From positions 54,259,980 through 54,323,979 of the forward strand of contig NC_068575.1 in assembly GCF_025698545.1 (NCBI RefSeq): a stretch of DNA of 64,000 nt. Direction: 5' to 3'. The stretch is from Gossypium raimondii (lineage: Eukaryota > Streptophyta > Magnoliopsida > Malvales > Malvaceae). Under the pieces are notes generated by a model. It did no database searches and had not been told where the DNA came from. It was given only the letters and a program-made list of their open reading frames with translations. The translations under genes were made by a program, and so were the position numbers. Shown here piece by piece: positions 35,646-48,299 of the stretch. The stretch's first letter is position 1. Each line of letters begins with the position of its first letter.

Positions 35646-37480
35646 TGTAACAGCCTAATTTTCAGTGGTGTTGGAAACAGTGTTTGAGACCACTAAATTC
35701 GACAAGTGAGTTCAAAAATTTTATTATTTAGTATTTATGAGTTAAATATGATTTTAGGAAGACTTTTGAAATAGTGATTTGTGTTTTAGAAGAAAGTGTT
35801 AGGTTAAGCGGTTTTGAAAACGAGGTATCGAGACCTCGATTTCTTAAATCGAGCCGTAAATATTTTTATAAATATTTACGGAGTGTCAATAAGTTAGTAT
35901 TAAAATTTCGTTAGAAAATATCATTGTTTTGATAGTTAATTAAATAAAAAGGACTAGATTGAATTAATTAAAGAAAATAAGTGAGTAAATTATTTAAATA
36001 ATAAATAATGGAGGACTTAAAGAAAAAATATGCCTAATTTGGCATGGCTGGACGGCATGTTAATGTAAAACATTAAAATAAAACAAATGAAGGGCAAAAT
36101 TGTAAATTAAACAAAATTAAACAAATAAATAGAAATTGAAAGAGATTTCTAGACAATCTCTTTGAAATATTGGCAAAAACGGCATGGGAGAAAGCTTCTA
36201 AACCTGGTTTTTATTTTATTTTGCTACAACTGAGTTCAATTTTACTTATTTCTTGTAATTTTGTATTTTTAAGACTTTTACAATTAGGTTTAATTATCTA
36301 CTTCATTAGTTTTAATTTTCTGAGTGATTTTGAAAGTTACCATTGATGAGTGCTGGTTGTTTGTGATGAATTAATATGGATTTAGGGATTTAATTTTGTT
36401 ATATGATGATTTTATAAAGTGAATTTGATAGATATTGATTTTAGGACTAAATTGTAAAGAATTTAAGAATTAGGGTTTGCTATTAAATTTTATATATCAA
36501 AGGCTGTAATATAGCCTATAATACTTAGATAAGTTGTCAATTGAGAAAAATTTGTTCATTTGGTAGACTAATTAGTAAGGGACTAAATTGCAAAAATTTA
36601 AAAGTTGGGGTAATTGTGTAATTTTAAAATTTGGATGGTACTGATTATAAAGTGGATTGAAACTGAAATATATGCTAATGCATGAATAATTTTATATCTT
36701 AGATCAGAGCCCGTAAATCAACGAGAAAAAGGGAAATTAACAGAATAATCCTTGATCTACTACAAACTTACAATTTAACCCAGGTAAGTTCGTATGGTTA
36801 AACTTTAATGTTATATGTTAATTTTATGAATGGTAATATATATTTATTTATATCATTTGTGAAAATAAAATTATTTTTTAAATTATGAAATTAAAGTGAA
36901 TGTTCGAAATGAACGGAACGCAAGATTGAGTATAGTTGTTCAGTGTAAATGAGGAATTGACGGTAAATTACCCAAGTAAACCGAGGTTTAGTATTTGTTG
37001 CAAACTTCCTTGTTTGCTATTTGTTTAGCTCTCATGAGCTTCAGTTAACTTATATGAGTTTTAGTTTAACCCTTATGGGTTTCAGTTCAGCTCTTTTAAG
37101 CTTCACTTTAACCCTTATGGGTTTTCATTCAGCTCTTATGAGCTTCCGTTTAACCCTTACGGGTTTCCGTTTAGCACTTATTTGCTTCTGTGCAGCCTTC
37201 GGGCTTTCGTATGCGATGTACTCATATCCGTAAGACGTTCTTTGCTCTTAGGAAAATTTTTAGAATTTTGAGAAAAATTCTCTGAGTTTTCGGTTTGGTC
37301 CAGATTTATTTCTAACACTTATTTTGGGCCTCGAAGGCCCATATAAGGGACAATATAAGTGTTTATGATTGGTTCTTGATATCCATGTTAAATGTTATGA
37401 AATGTTCGCGTTTAATACGTAAAGTCCAGTAATGCTTCGTAACCCTGCTTCGGCGACGGATAAGAGTTAGGGGTGTTACA
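35646..37480 (+). mobile_element. solo LTR of a Gypsy-type retrotransposon
   Basis: Starts TGTAACAGCCTAATTTTCAG and ends GTTAGGGGTGTTACA, giving TG...CA ends, and is flanked by GAGAT on both sides (35641-35645 and 37481-37485). 1,835 bp with no internal coding region, so it is a solo LTR left by recombination between two LTRs. Both ends match LTRs of the Gypsy nest after 56 kb. Inside, about 37021-37210, lie imperfect ~27-bp tandem units alternating AGCTCTTATGAGCTT-like and AACCCTTATGGGTTT-like words. Confidence 0.9.
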
Positions 37481-37539
37481 GAGATCTCCTTATTATATAC
37501 CACTACAAAAGCTACTTATTAAATGACTGTCCAATGACC

Positions 37540-39200
37540 TTATTGTTGGATCTAGTGCCCTAAGTGTAGTATGTTCGTTTGTAAACTTGTAAAATTTTCA
37601 AATAGATTGAATTATAAAACAAATTCATGGATTACATTAATATACTTTATATGATTATCCTCATATGGTTTTTGCACGCAAAGCAAAATGGAAATAAATG
37701 TTGCTCATTGGTTGTCTAACATTTAAACTAATACTAAGCGGTATTACGTAGTCGGATCGTAATACGAAAAAATAGTTTGTATTAGTAGATGAACATAAAC
37801 ATATCCTTAGTCTAATCGAAAACAAGTAAATCAATTGAAAGACTAATGTGCCATATATCAAATTCCAATTATGGAGACTTTTTGCCTTGGGCATCGGAGT
37901 GGATGACTCCTAGAAGATAAAAACATGATGTGACTGATCAAACTGACAATATATCGGATAGGACCTAGAAGAATAGATTCTGAATTCGTTTATAGATTTA
38001 TTCATTTGTGACGTTCATAGTGTGGCATACATAAATCCTGAGTGGATGAAAGATTATGTATGTGTGACTCGAACATTTTGATGTAAGTAAAAGTCTGAGT
38101 TCGAATAGATATAGAACCAAAAACTGGTGCGTTGGGTGTATGATTTCTACAGTATGTAGCGCCATTCACAACAGTGGAATTCATAGCTCGAGACATGGGT
38201 AAATGATATCCTCTCATTAGCGTTACATGGTTGATGAAAAGTAAATGTGGTCATTGGTCGTTTGTCTTTGTGATGAATAACTTGATTACTATTTGATAGT
38301 AATTGACTTTTCATGAAGGAACATGTAATAATTACCACAAGATAAAATAGGATCATATTAAGAGAATGGATATTATCTCAAAGAGATTAGGGATATCTTA
38401 TGAGGGTAACACACTTATGACAAGGTCATTGGACGCATACTAATCGAGTTGCTTTTGTAATGGTATGTCATTGGGGAGAGCTCGGTCACGATACTATAGT
38501 GGAATGACTTCGTGACTAAATGAGTTTATAATTAATAGATGAAAAACTAAAACTTAATTATAAATCATTTGAGCCTCAATTGCATATATCCAATCGATCC
38601 CTCCGCTAGCTCTTTGAAACCAGAAATGAATTGTGTGTTGAATCAAAATGAACAGAATGAATAGAAATGGAAAACATTCAGGAAATGATTATGATTTTCT
38701 CCAAAATGAAAATGAAATCATTTGGAAATAAATGTGGTTTTCTCAAAATAGAAATGAAAATGAGAAATGAATAAGGAATAAGGAATTCTAAAATTTTAAA
38801 TAAGGAATAAGGAATTCTCAAAATAGAAATGAAAATGAGAAATGAATAAGGAATAAGGAATTCTCAAAATAGGAATGAAAATGAGAAATATTAAATATAT
38901 TTCTCGAAAATTTTATTAGGGGTAAAATCATCATAAATTTACCAGAGGTAAAATTGAGATGAGAAAAATATTTAATTAAATATAAATATTGAATTTAATT
39001 TTGAAAAATAGAAAAATATAATCGAGTTGGATCAGATTACAAAGTATTGAGTCGAAAAGTCGAGAAAGTACTTGTAATTGAATTCGATATGGGATAAGCC
39101 TAAAATCCCCTAATGGAAAATGAATGGGTGGCAACCCTAGTAGGAATACTAGGGGTGTGTCACCACCCTAATCCTACTTCAAGTAGGGAGTGTTTTTCCA
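37540..39200. mobile_element. LTR-retrotransposon-derived stretch, probably Copia-like
   Basis: Begins TGTTGGATCTAGTGCCCTAA and contains TTTGAGCCTCAATTGCATAT near 38570. I recognise both as parts of long LTRs or non-coding LTR derivatives in plant genomes. No coding domain and no clear right end or target duplication were found, so the limits are approximate. Confidence 0.45.
38741..38890. repeat. imperfect tandem repeat, about 46-75 bp period
   Basis: The unit CTCAAAATAGAAATGAAAAT + GAGAAATGAATAAGGAATAA occurs at about 38741 and 38816 and partly at 38862. Spacing is uneven because of a 27-bp insertion between the first two. Confidence 0.75.
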
Positions 39201-40046
39201 CAAGCAGGTAAAAAATTTCCACAAGCGAGTCTAAGATGATAACAATGAATTAAAAACGAAAACAATTAAATTAAATTATACAAAAATAACTAAAATATAA
39301 TGATAAATTTTAAAATTTATAAAAAAAAACAAAATATATTTTATAAAATATCTAAATTACCCTTAATAAATCTTAATGCTTATACAAACACTCCCATAAC
39401 GAAACATATACTTAATTACAGCGACATTTTATATTTTGATACCAATTACAGTTGCATGTGCCCTGGAATATTTACTTTCTGATTTTTTGAACTGTCTCCA
39501 ATTAAGACGGCAAGTGATTTCAATTATGACTTTCAACTGACAAAAAAATGTAGTGGATTAAATTGCAACTCGCTAATTATTGTGACTACATTCGGCTGAA
39601 TACTAGTATTAACATCTCAACAATTATAAGATTAGCTCAAACTATAGAGAGGGATAAATGGTCCTACCCTCCAAAATTATAACAACTAACCACAAGCTTA
39701 CTACAATAAGCCCAAGCATAACTTGAATATATATGTACATACATTTTTTTTGGTTAAAAAAAGGCAAAATTTAAGATTCAAGATAGTTTTTAACAAAAGT
39801 TGATCAGCATATTTTATCATCACTATAGTCAATATGTACATCAATTATTAGTAATTACTGCATGTTTTTATGTGTTTTTTAATATAAAATAAATTATATG
39901 TATTAAAATAGAGGAGGGCTTATTACTTTCACAACTTTTATTTTAATAATTAAATTGTTGAATTTATCAATTATTGTTTTTCGTACTTTCATTAGTTTTT
40001 AGCAAAAAAAATAGTATTACATTAGTTTTTTTTAATAAAGATGAAT
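39201..40046. other. A+T-rich intergenic, nothing recognised
   Basis: Short open frames only. No repeat structure beyond low complexity was noticed. Confidence 0.35.
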
Positions 40047-40529
40047 GGCTTAATACATAATTTGGTAACTGAGTTTGACACTTTTTTAATGTCGTACTTG
40101 CATTATTTTCGATCCAATGTGGTATTTGTATTTGAAAAAGTTATACGTTTGATACCAGAGGTAACAATGTTAACTTTTAGTGTTTAGTTCAGTTCTAGAG
40201 TTGATTTGATGAAAATCATAATTACCTAATAATATTAACAATTAACTTCATCAAATAAACCCTAAAACCCAAATTAAATCACATTCATTGGATTGCGTTG
40301 ACAAATTAAACACAAAATTAAATAAATTCACAATTAACATTAAATTTATTTGATTAACAATGTCATGAAGAATTCAAACATAATAATATTAACAATTAAC
40401 TTCATCAAACCAATCTTAGAGCTCGAATTGAACACTAAAATTTTAACATCATTACTTTTAGGTACTAAAAGTTAGAACTTTTCTGCCATAAAAAAATCAA
40501 ACCTAAGTATCAAACAATATATTAAGCTA
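40047..40529. repeat. foldback/MITE-type element with long inverted repeats
   Basis: The left arm from GGCTTAATACATAATTTGGT mirrors the right arm ending ATCAAACAATATATTAAGCT. Deeper parts also mirror: GTTAACTTTTAGTGTTTAGT on the left against ACTAAAATTTTAAC on the right, and GATTTGATGAA against TTCATCAAACC. Arms are at least 150-200 bp of a ~483-bp element. No clear target duplication. Confidence 0.6.
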
Positions 40530-43500
40530 AAATAAAAATAAAAAATCTAGAAAACAACAACAAAATTAAACACCAATAAAATGAAACTTTAATGATTTGA
40601 TTTTTTTGTAAGAAAGAATCAATGATTATAATGATCATTTTTTGTAAATCACTTATTAGAACTTGAAAAGAGTGGAGTGGGACTTAGGCAGGCAGCTTTT
40701 AAATTTGAATTTCAAATACACCTTTAGTCATGTGTAATTTTGGTAGTCAAGAAGAGTTTTATTTTTAAGTAAATCAATAACTATAATTAATTTCATTAAT
40801 AATTATTTAAAATTTCCCAGTTTGATTTAATTGAGTTTTTATAATTTTAAATCAATCATTTCGATTCTGTTCAATTTGATTTTTATTTTCAAGTTATTTT
40901 TATTTTGAATTTTTAGATTCATTTTGACAAAATAAACTTTATTTTATGACTTCTTAATATTATTTGGCAAAATTTTAATTTTTCATAAATATTTCAAAAG
41001 AATAACAATTTTCAAGTAAATAAAAATAATAAAAACTTTTATATGATGTTTTTGAAAAATATTTTATACAAAAATTTTACGTTATTTTCACTATTCTAAA
41101 ATAAAAATATTTTTATATTATAAAAATATAAATTAAATAAAAATAAAATTTGATTAAATTCTGAATAACTATGATTTTTAATTTATATTCTATAAACCTC
41201 CAAACATATTGATGCAGTGGATTTTTCAATTTTCTCAACTCTACCAAAATCACAATAAATATATATATATTCCATATTATTTAATTCAACCCCAATGGCG
41301 AATCGTAAATCTGTTTTCAGCACCATATGTACTATATCTAAACTAAGAGCTTAAAGTGTGGGGTGCTGGGGGGCATAGAAAATGTATTTAATTATTCACC
41401 CAAAATAATAATGGCAGAAAAAAAATAATTTTAGAAAGGAAATCGCAAAATATAGAAGGTTGGGTTCGACAAAGACTTGGGTGTGAATTGATAATATTTA
41501 AAACCTACACTGAAATTTGGTTTCATCAAAACATAATTAGTCATCAGCAGGTGGATGTGGCTATTCATTATTAACGTGGTCCAAATCTGAATTTCACTAA
41601 TACCACATAATATATGTATTTTCTTGAATTTATAGAATAAATAATTAATGGCTTTCATTAACCTACTTTTGAGAATATATATATATATATATTTATTTAA
41701 TAGACCGTAATTAAACACACAGCTTAATTAGCTATCTCTACTCTACTCTACTCTAATCTATTGCAATGTACAACAAGTTTTAAGGATGTGTGTCATTTAC
41801 ATTCCCAACATAGAAAAAGTAGAATGATAATTAAAATTTGGCATATTTTAAACAGAATGTTTAAATAAAAATATTTAATTTTATAACTCGAAAATTAAAA
41901 TAAAATAATAATTTATACGAAGAATCTATGCATTTGTTTCGTTAATTTAAAAGGTGCAGCTATAGGAAGCAGCAGCGGCCGGACCCGGCAGTCGGCAGAC
42001 GGCAGGGCAAGCCACAGCTATTGGCCGGTTGGGAATTTAATTTGCTTTGCATGCCAAATTTAATTTTCACACTTGCAATTAGTGTCCACAAAAATCAGTA
42101 ACCCCACTTGTCTGGACTCTGGACCATTCGGGACAGCCATCATTTACTTTTTCTTTTAATTATAAGAAGTAAGTGTACTTATATATTTTCAGAAATGAAA
42201 ATTTAATGATTTATTTCTAATGTATATTTGAAATAGGCTCAGATGTTTATGATATAATATTAGTAAATTTATAACTCCAGCCAGCTAGTTTTGATGGTGT
42301 AGGGCAGGAATGTGCAAGGAACACATTTAAAAGTGTTCTAGAAAATACGGTGATTTTCAATAATATTTGTGATGTTTTTAGGAACACAATTGTAAACCCA
42401 ATATCATATCTAATGCTTAATAAGCATATTTCTTTACTGGTATTGAATTATTACAAATAGACAAAGACATAGGTAATACCCATGTACATGCATTTCTGAA
42501 TCAACACACCATTTACATAAGTACTTTTAATCTTTCCTTCAACAGAAATCAAAATGGCACTGTGGATGTAGCTCAAGCTGCACCATATAATGCAGTACCA
42601 TAGAGAGGGAGGATGCTCCATAATCTTATGCATCTTATTATTACCATTGATAAAAAAGTTGGAAATGCTAAGGATGATTCAACTATATATGGTAAGATTT
42701 TCAGTAAGGTTCTTGAAAGCTAACGCTTTGCTGGGCAGTGTAGAAAGAAAATTGGAAAGATGAAAAATTGAGAGTGTAGAAAAATAGAATAAATGGAAAT
42801 TGTAATTTTTCTTTCTATAAGTGTGCTTAATAAGAAAGAAAAACTGAAAGAGAAAATATTTTTTATTCATCTATTGCTTGGTAGAGATAAAAAATAAAAA
42901 AATATTCAAAAAATGTATAATCTTGAACTAATATCTCTGTCTCTAGCATTCTCTCACCTCTCGTCATTCAAATTTGGAAGGATTGTTTTTATGCATTAGG
43001 ATGAGAAATGGTCATCTCTACGATTTTCTTTCATCTCATTTTTCTTACTTATCAAGCACATTCAAAATTTATTTTCTTTTCATTTTTTTACTTCCTCCTT
43101 CCATCCCTCAAAATTTCCACCCAACCAAACACTTCTTAAAGGATTATTTACATTATTGACATATGAGACAATAGCAAGTATCCATAAACACTTGAGTGAA
43201 AAACCAAATAGACTCTCCTAAGGGATCATGTTCAATATACTTGTTCTCATAACAAACACCCATATGTGATCTTCAAATATCCTATATATATAAACTTATG
43301 AGATCAATTATATGCATCGTACACATGAATGCTGATGTGATCCCATTTGACTCGGTGTCTTACTTTGTAAGTTGGTAACAAGACCATAGAATGTTGCCAA
43401 TATGTTATCAAGTGTTTTATTAAAATGTGATAAGACGTGACTTGATCCTATTCTATAGAGCTAGTGGTAAAGTTATGATATAGCTACGATCTAAATGATA

Positions 43501-44336
43501 AACATATAAGAGATTTAGTTAGGTAAATGCTGTTTTGGTTCAAGTGGTTCATTTGGTGGAGTACTTTGAACAAGATCATCGTGTATAAGAATTACATAAA
43601 CTAATGTATGGTACATAAAACGGTATGTAAAAGTAATAAAAACAACATACGAACATAATGTATTGTATTACCGAAAAATGTATTGAAATTTATATAAATA
43701 TATAATATCATGAACATGGGATAAAAAAAATCAAATATACAAGGGATTTACACAAGATTTTCCTATCTGAAGGGTAACTGGTTAAAAATGAATGAAGGAA
43801 ACTGTAAGAGCAAACAAATGGAGGAAGCTCAATTTACTTTACACTCAATAGTTGGGTGTAAAATGTATAAAGAGTGGAGTGCATTGATGGTGCTTAAGAA
43901 ATAAAAAAGGCTCATCACAGCTACTCTCCTTAGTCCTCTCATCCAAACACATATGAATATGGTTATAATTAAGCAAACAGGTCCGTAAGTTACGTTTACC
44001 GAGGAATTTACGAGGAAATCTCATAAGTTAACATCAAAAACTGATAAAGGCCATGCCTTTGTTTGTAAAAGCTAAAGCAACCTATTTCCAAAACCCTATA
44101 TTGGGGGACCTCTTTTTTTTTATCTCTTTCATCTTGTATTCAGATCAGATGAAAGCTCCTCACAGTACTCCACCATTTTGTATATCGTTTTGCTTTTGCA
44201 CATACTGCTTTCTTTACAGGTAATAAATTAATATGTTAGTGGTAGTAGTACCAATTTATTTCTTTATTAATTACTGTCTGGTAATTAAAATTGTATTTAG
44301 AGTTGCAACTGTGTAGTTTCAGACACAACAGGTTAT
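40530..44336. other. A+T-rich intergenic with a G+C-rich island
   Basis: No gene recognised in about 3.8 kb. A G+C-rich block at about 41955-42030 (GCAGCAGCGGCCGGACCCGG) stands out in otherwise A+T-rich DNA. A (TA)n tract lies near 41675-41694. Open frames at 42451-43159 are short and unlike known proteins. Confidence 0.35.
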
Positions 44337-44382
44337 CTATATGTATGTATGCATGCATGCATGTGTGTGTATATATATATAT
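44337..44382. repeat. compound microsatellite
   Basis: Successive short tracts of TATG, CATG, TG and TA units. Confidence 0.85.
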
Positions 44383-47300
44383 CATAGGGTGAGGACCACA
44401 CTCTTACTTAGGGTTACCCCCACCACTCCCCGGCTCTCTCTTCTTCCCTCCTCAGTCCCCGATCCAGTTGGCTGTTTTTTTTTTTTTTTTGTTTCATAAA
44501 TCATAATTCTTTTGCTGGCCTTTTGTCCCCCTTATCTCTCTATCATCTTCAGAGATGTGTGTAACCTTACCTTGTCCAGAGACCATCATTTTCTTGTTAC
44601 TTCTTTTAGTTCAACAACTCACACTCTCCCCCTGATTCACTGCCATAATGTGGGGATTTCTTTTCTTTGGTTATAATTAAATGTTAAGGATCTAGCTATA
44701 ATTTGTGTGATAAAAATATTGAAAAATAATAATGCTGATATAATTAATGGATCTTGTTAATTACTCTAACTGATAAAATTTAGAACCCCCCTAGGAAATT
44801 AAAACTAGGGAAACGACAACTGGCATGCCCCATACCAGAAAAAGTAAAGTAAAGCAAGCTAGATAAGATTGCTATATACACAAATGAATTCCATATAGGC
44901 TATGCTGTCTAGTTTGAGAGATTAATCATTTAGTGGTATTGCAAATACAAGAGTCTAAAACAATGGACCTTTATGTCAAGGAACTTGAAAGAATACCCTG
45001 GTGGCTTCTTGCTTATACTACAGTTTAGCAGCATATATATATATAATAAAATGCCTCACTGAGTTTGGTCCCCCTTTTTTTTTTAAACATTAGACACCCC
45101 TTTAGCCCATTAGGTAGCTAAAGCTCTCTTTTCGTTTATTCATGTTTTCGGGTGTAAAAACTACATAAAGTTTATCCCTTTTCATGAACCTTTTTGTATT
45201 CAAATCAATTGAGCTGCCAACATAATTCATATATATATCGTGCAAGGTGCATGCAACCATAAATTCGGTCGAGCTTTTTGGTTTGCTGGAAGTGATTAGA
45301 TGTCACTTAATTGAAGTTTCTCCCAGAGCTGAATGGATGGATGGAGTTTGTTATGTAGCAAGTGATCTTTGATTAACCGAGATTTTTTTTCTCTTGGTAT
45401 TTATTATAGTCCAGAATAGATCTTATTCTGCCTTTTGTTCATTAATTGTCTCTCCATGAAAAAACAAACCACTCAGAATAGATGCATTACGCATAAATTG
45501 ATGCCCCCAACCATAAGACTCCCTGCTCCATTAACTTCCACCCTCTTTATCTAAACCACTTGTTTTGAAAAGACAATTACTTTGAATCTTCCAATATTGG
45601 GTCTTCAATTTCATCAATCATGTTCATAGTTTATACATCCCTGTCAAAACCTCACATCACACGTATATTTATAATTATTGCGATCATTTTGTGAAGGAAG
45701 CGTGATGGACTGGCAGTTTGAAAAACTAGGTCTTGGTGGGTCTTAATTTGGAATAATACACATTTCTCATGTGGCTTTGGTTTTAGAGTCCGAGGATATG
45801 TAATTTTTACGAGTTACCCAAATAAAAACTTAAAAAAATTTATATATACCCAAATAAGCATCATTTTTTTTAAATTGTCTTTCCATCAATTTATTTCATA
45901 CAGTTTATATCCTCGTCAAAAACTCAAATCACACTAGCATTAATCAAAACTATTTACATGTATATAACAAGCCATCAATATATCTCATTACATGTTGTCG
46001 TATTTGAGTTGTAACAGAGGTAATTGTCAATGTGTCATAATGTTTTATTAATGATGAGGTTGAAACCTTTGTTGTGTTGATGGAGTTTGTTCTTCACCGC
46101 CTATGACAAGTGTTTTTTATCTTGTTTTTTTCTTCAAATTATATGATCTCATTCATAGAATGATTTTTCAAAATAGAATCAATAAATGAATTGAAGTTGC
46201 CAAATATATTTATTTTATTATGTTATTATTTTACTACATCTTAAAGACCCATTGTATGATGTAAATCAGCTTGTAGAATTTTTATTGGAACAAGGTAAAT
46301 AACCCATATAATTATAGTGATGATGAAACTTCAACAATTAATCTGGATAAAATATTTTTACCACAATAACTAGTAAATCACAGTCAAATTTACTTTTTAT
46401 TAATGATGTTTAGTAGAATGTGAAGGAAAAGGTGGTGGAGATGCAGTTTGAAAAACTATGGTGTTGGCGGGTATTCGGAATACACTTTATTTCACGTGGC
46501 TTTGGTTTCAGATTCGCAGGACGGGTATTATATAACAAGAAAGAACTAAGACTTCTTTTTAGCATCACAGTCCTATGGTCTCAGTTTAAGACCAAAATCT
46601 ACTCTTTTTTCTTATTTTCGACTTACATGCAACATGGTTGGTACTTGCATATATAAGTTGCTCTCACGTCCACAAACAAATATATACAGTCCATGTGGGA
46701 TCTTTGATTTTCTCTTGTCTGTTCTATGACCTCACACTCGTCATTTGCCTGAAAATATAGGCTCACTCGCTAACCACAATTATGCTCACTATACTAAAAC
46801 TTATACTGCTAAGGCATTATGAATTAGACCTATAACTTTATAAAAAAATTATTTTAATTTCTCTATTTAATTTTTAAATTTTTTAATCTTTAAATTTATA
46901 TTTTCTGTCAAACACCCCAAAATAGATAGACATATTAACGTTTGTTAACTTTGCTATTGTGGTATACACATGAGTTGCCATGTGCATGGTACATCAGTGT
47001 TTAATTAATTATTTAAAACTTTTAAAATTATTTAAAAGTATAAAAATATAAAAATATTTTAAAATTTTAAAAAAATTAAATGTTGATGTGTCATCTATGC
47101 GACAATCTACGTGTATGTTTTTCATTTATTTAGGATAATTTGATAGAAAATATAAATTTAAAGATAAAAAAATAAAAAAATTAAATGGAGAGTTAAAATA
47201 ATTCTTTTATAAAGTTAGAATGTTAAATAAATGATTATGCCTGCTATTATTACCTATAACCTAAATGGCTATTACTTTAGAAGTTGACCCAAACAATGAG

Positions 47301-48299
47301 GAGGGTGTAGGCCCATGGTCATTCGGATGTACAGCCGGTTTTCCTGACCCCTAGGCTGGGCAGCTTACCGATCAGTGCTAGATGACGTTTTTGACCCAAT
47401 CAAATTTTAAGCCCAGATAAGCCCCATAACTCTGTTTTCGTTTTCGTTTTCCCTCCCTCTTAAGACACCAGTTTTATTCCACAACATAAAATATCTATTA
47501 CTGTATTAGAACTCATAATTGTGGATGAAAAATTATTTTTAAAAACATAGTTATATTTTGAAAGAAATATAAAGAAGTATTTTTAAAATAAATGGTTATT
47601 TTTTGGGTGAAAAATATAAATGTGCACCTTATAGATGAAAAATATATAATATATGGGTGGTTTCCTTTTCTTTCTTTCTTTTTAAATGGAAATTCTTTTA
47701 GAAAAGTGAATAGTGTTTTGAGGAATATGTAATTTTCTTTAAAAAGAGTAAATATGCTAATTTTTTAAATTTATATCTATACTATTATTTAATTAGAAAT
47801 TAATTGGATAATAATTCAATTGAGAAATTATTAAATGACTAAAATCTTAAAACAAAACTAATGTATTAGAAGGGTTATATAAATATTTAATTATTTAAAA
47901 ATAAAGAATTACTAGAAAAGTCAACTGTTGTACCCACTCATTGGTTTCAACTGTTGTTCCACAGAACATTCAAATAAATCAAAACCTCAACTAAGGTTGT
48001 CAAAAAAAAAACTCAACTAAGTTGTAACGAGTACAAAAAAAAAAAAAAAAAAGTGGGGAAATAGCGGTGAGAAAGTATAAGTTTGAAATCTTAGTTACTG
48101 ATACATTCATGATCATGTTTCAGAAATTTTCATTTCATGATTTTGAAAATACAAGCATAACCATGTTACTGACATATTATGTAGCAGCAGCTGTAAATCA
48201 ACAAAACAAGTTCCCAAATCCACAATTTGTATAGACAGGAATGCAGGTAACTTAATTTAGCATATTTGCAGCCATTACGTGACGAACAAGCTGATTTTA
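44383..48299. other. intergenic, no gene recognised
   Basis: About 3.9 kb. Mixed pyrimidine-rich sequence at 44390-44640, then A+T-rich DNA. Contains a 100-bp imperfect direct repeat (45690-45795 and 46419-46521). No coding exon, tRNA or known miRNA seen. Confidence 0.35.

Noticed and set aside
37021-37233. 70-codon frame with repeated LTLMGF words
   Set aside because: It is the translation of the LTR tandem repeat, not a gene.
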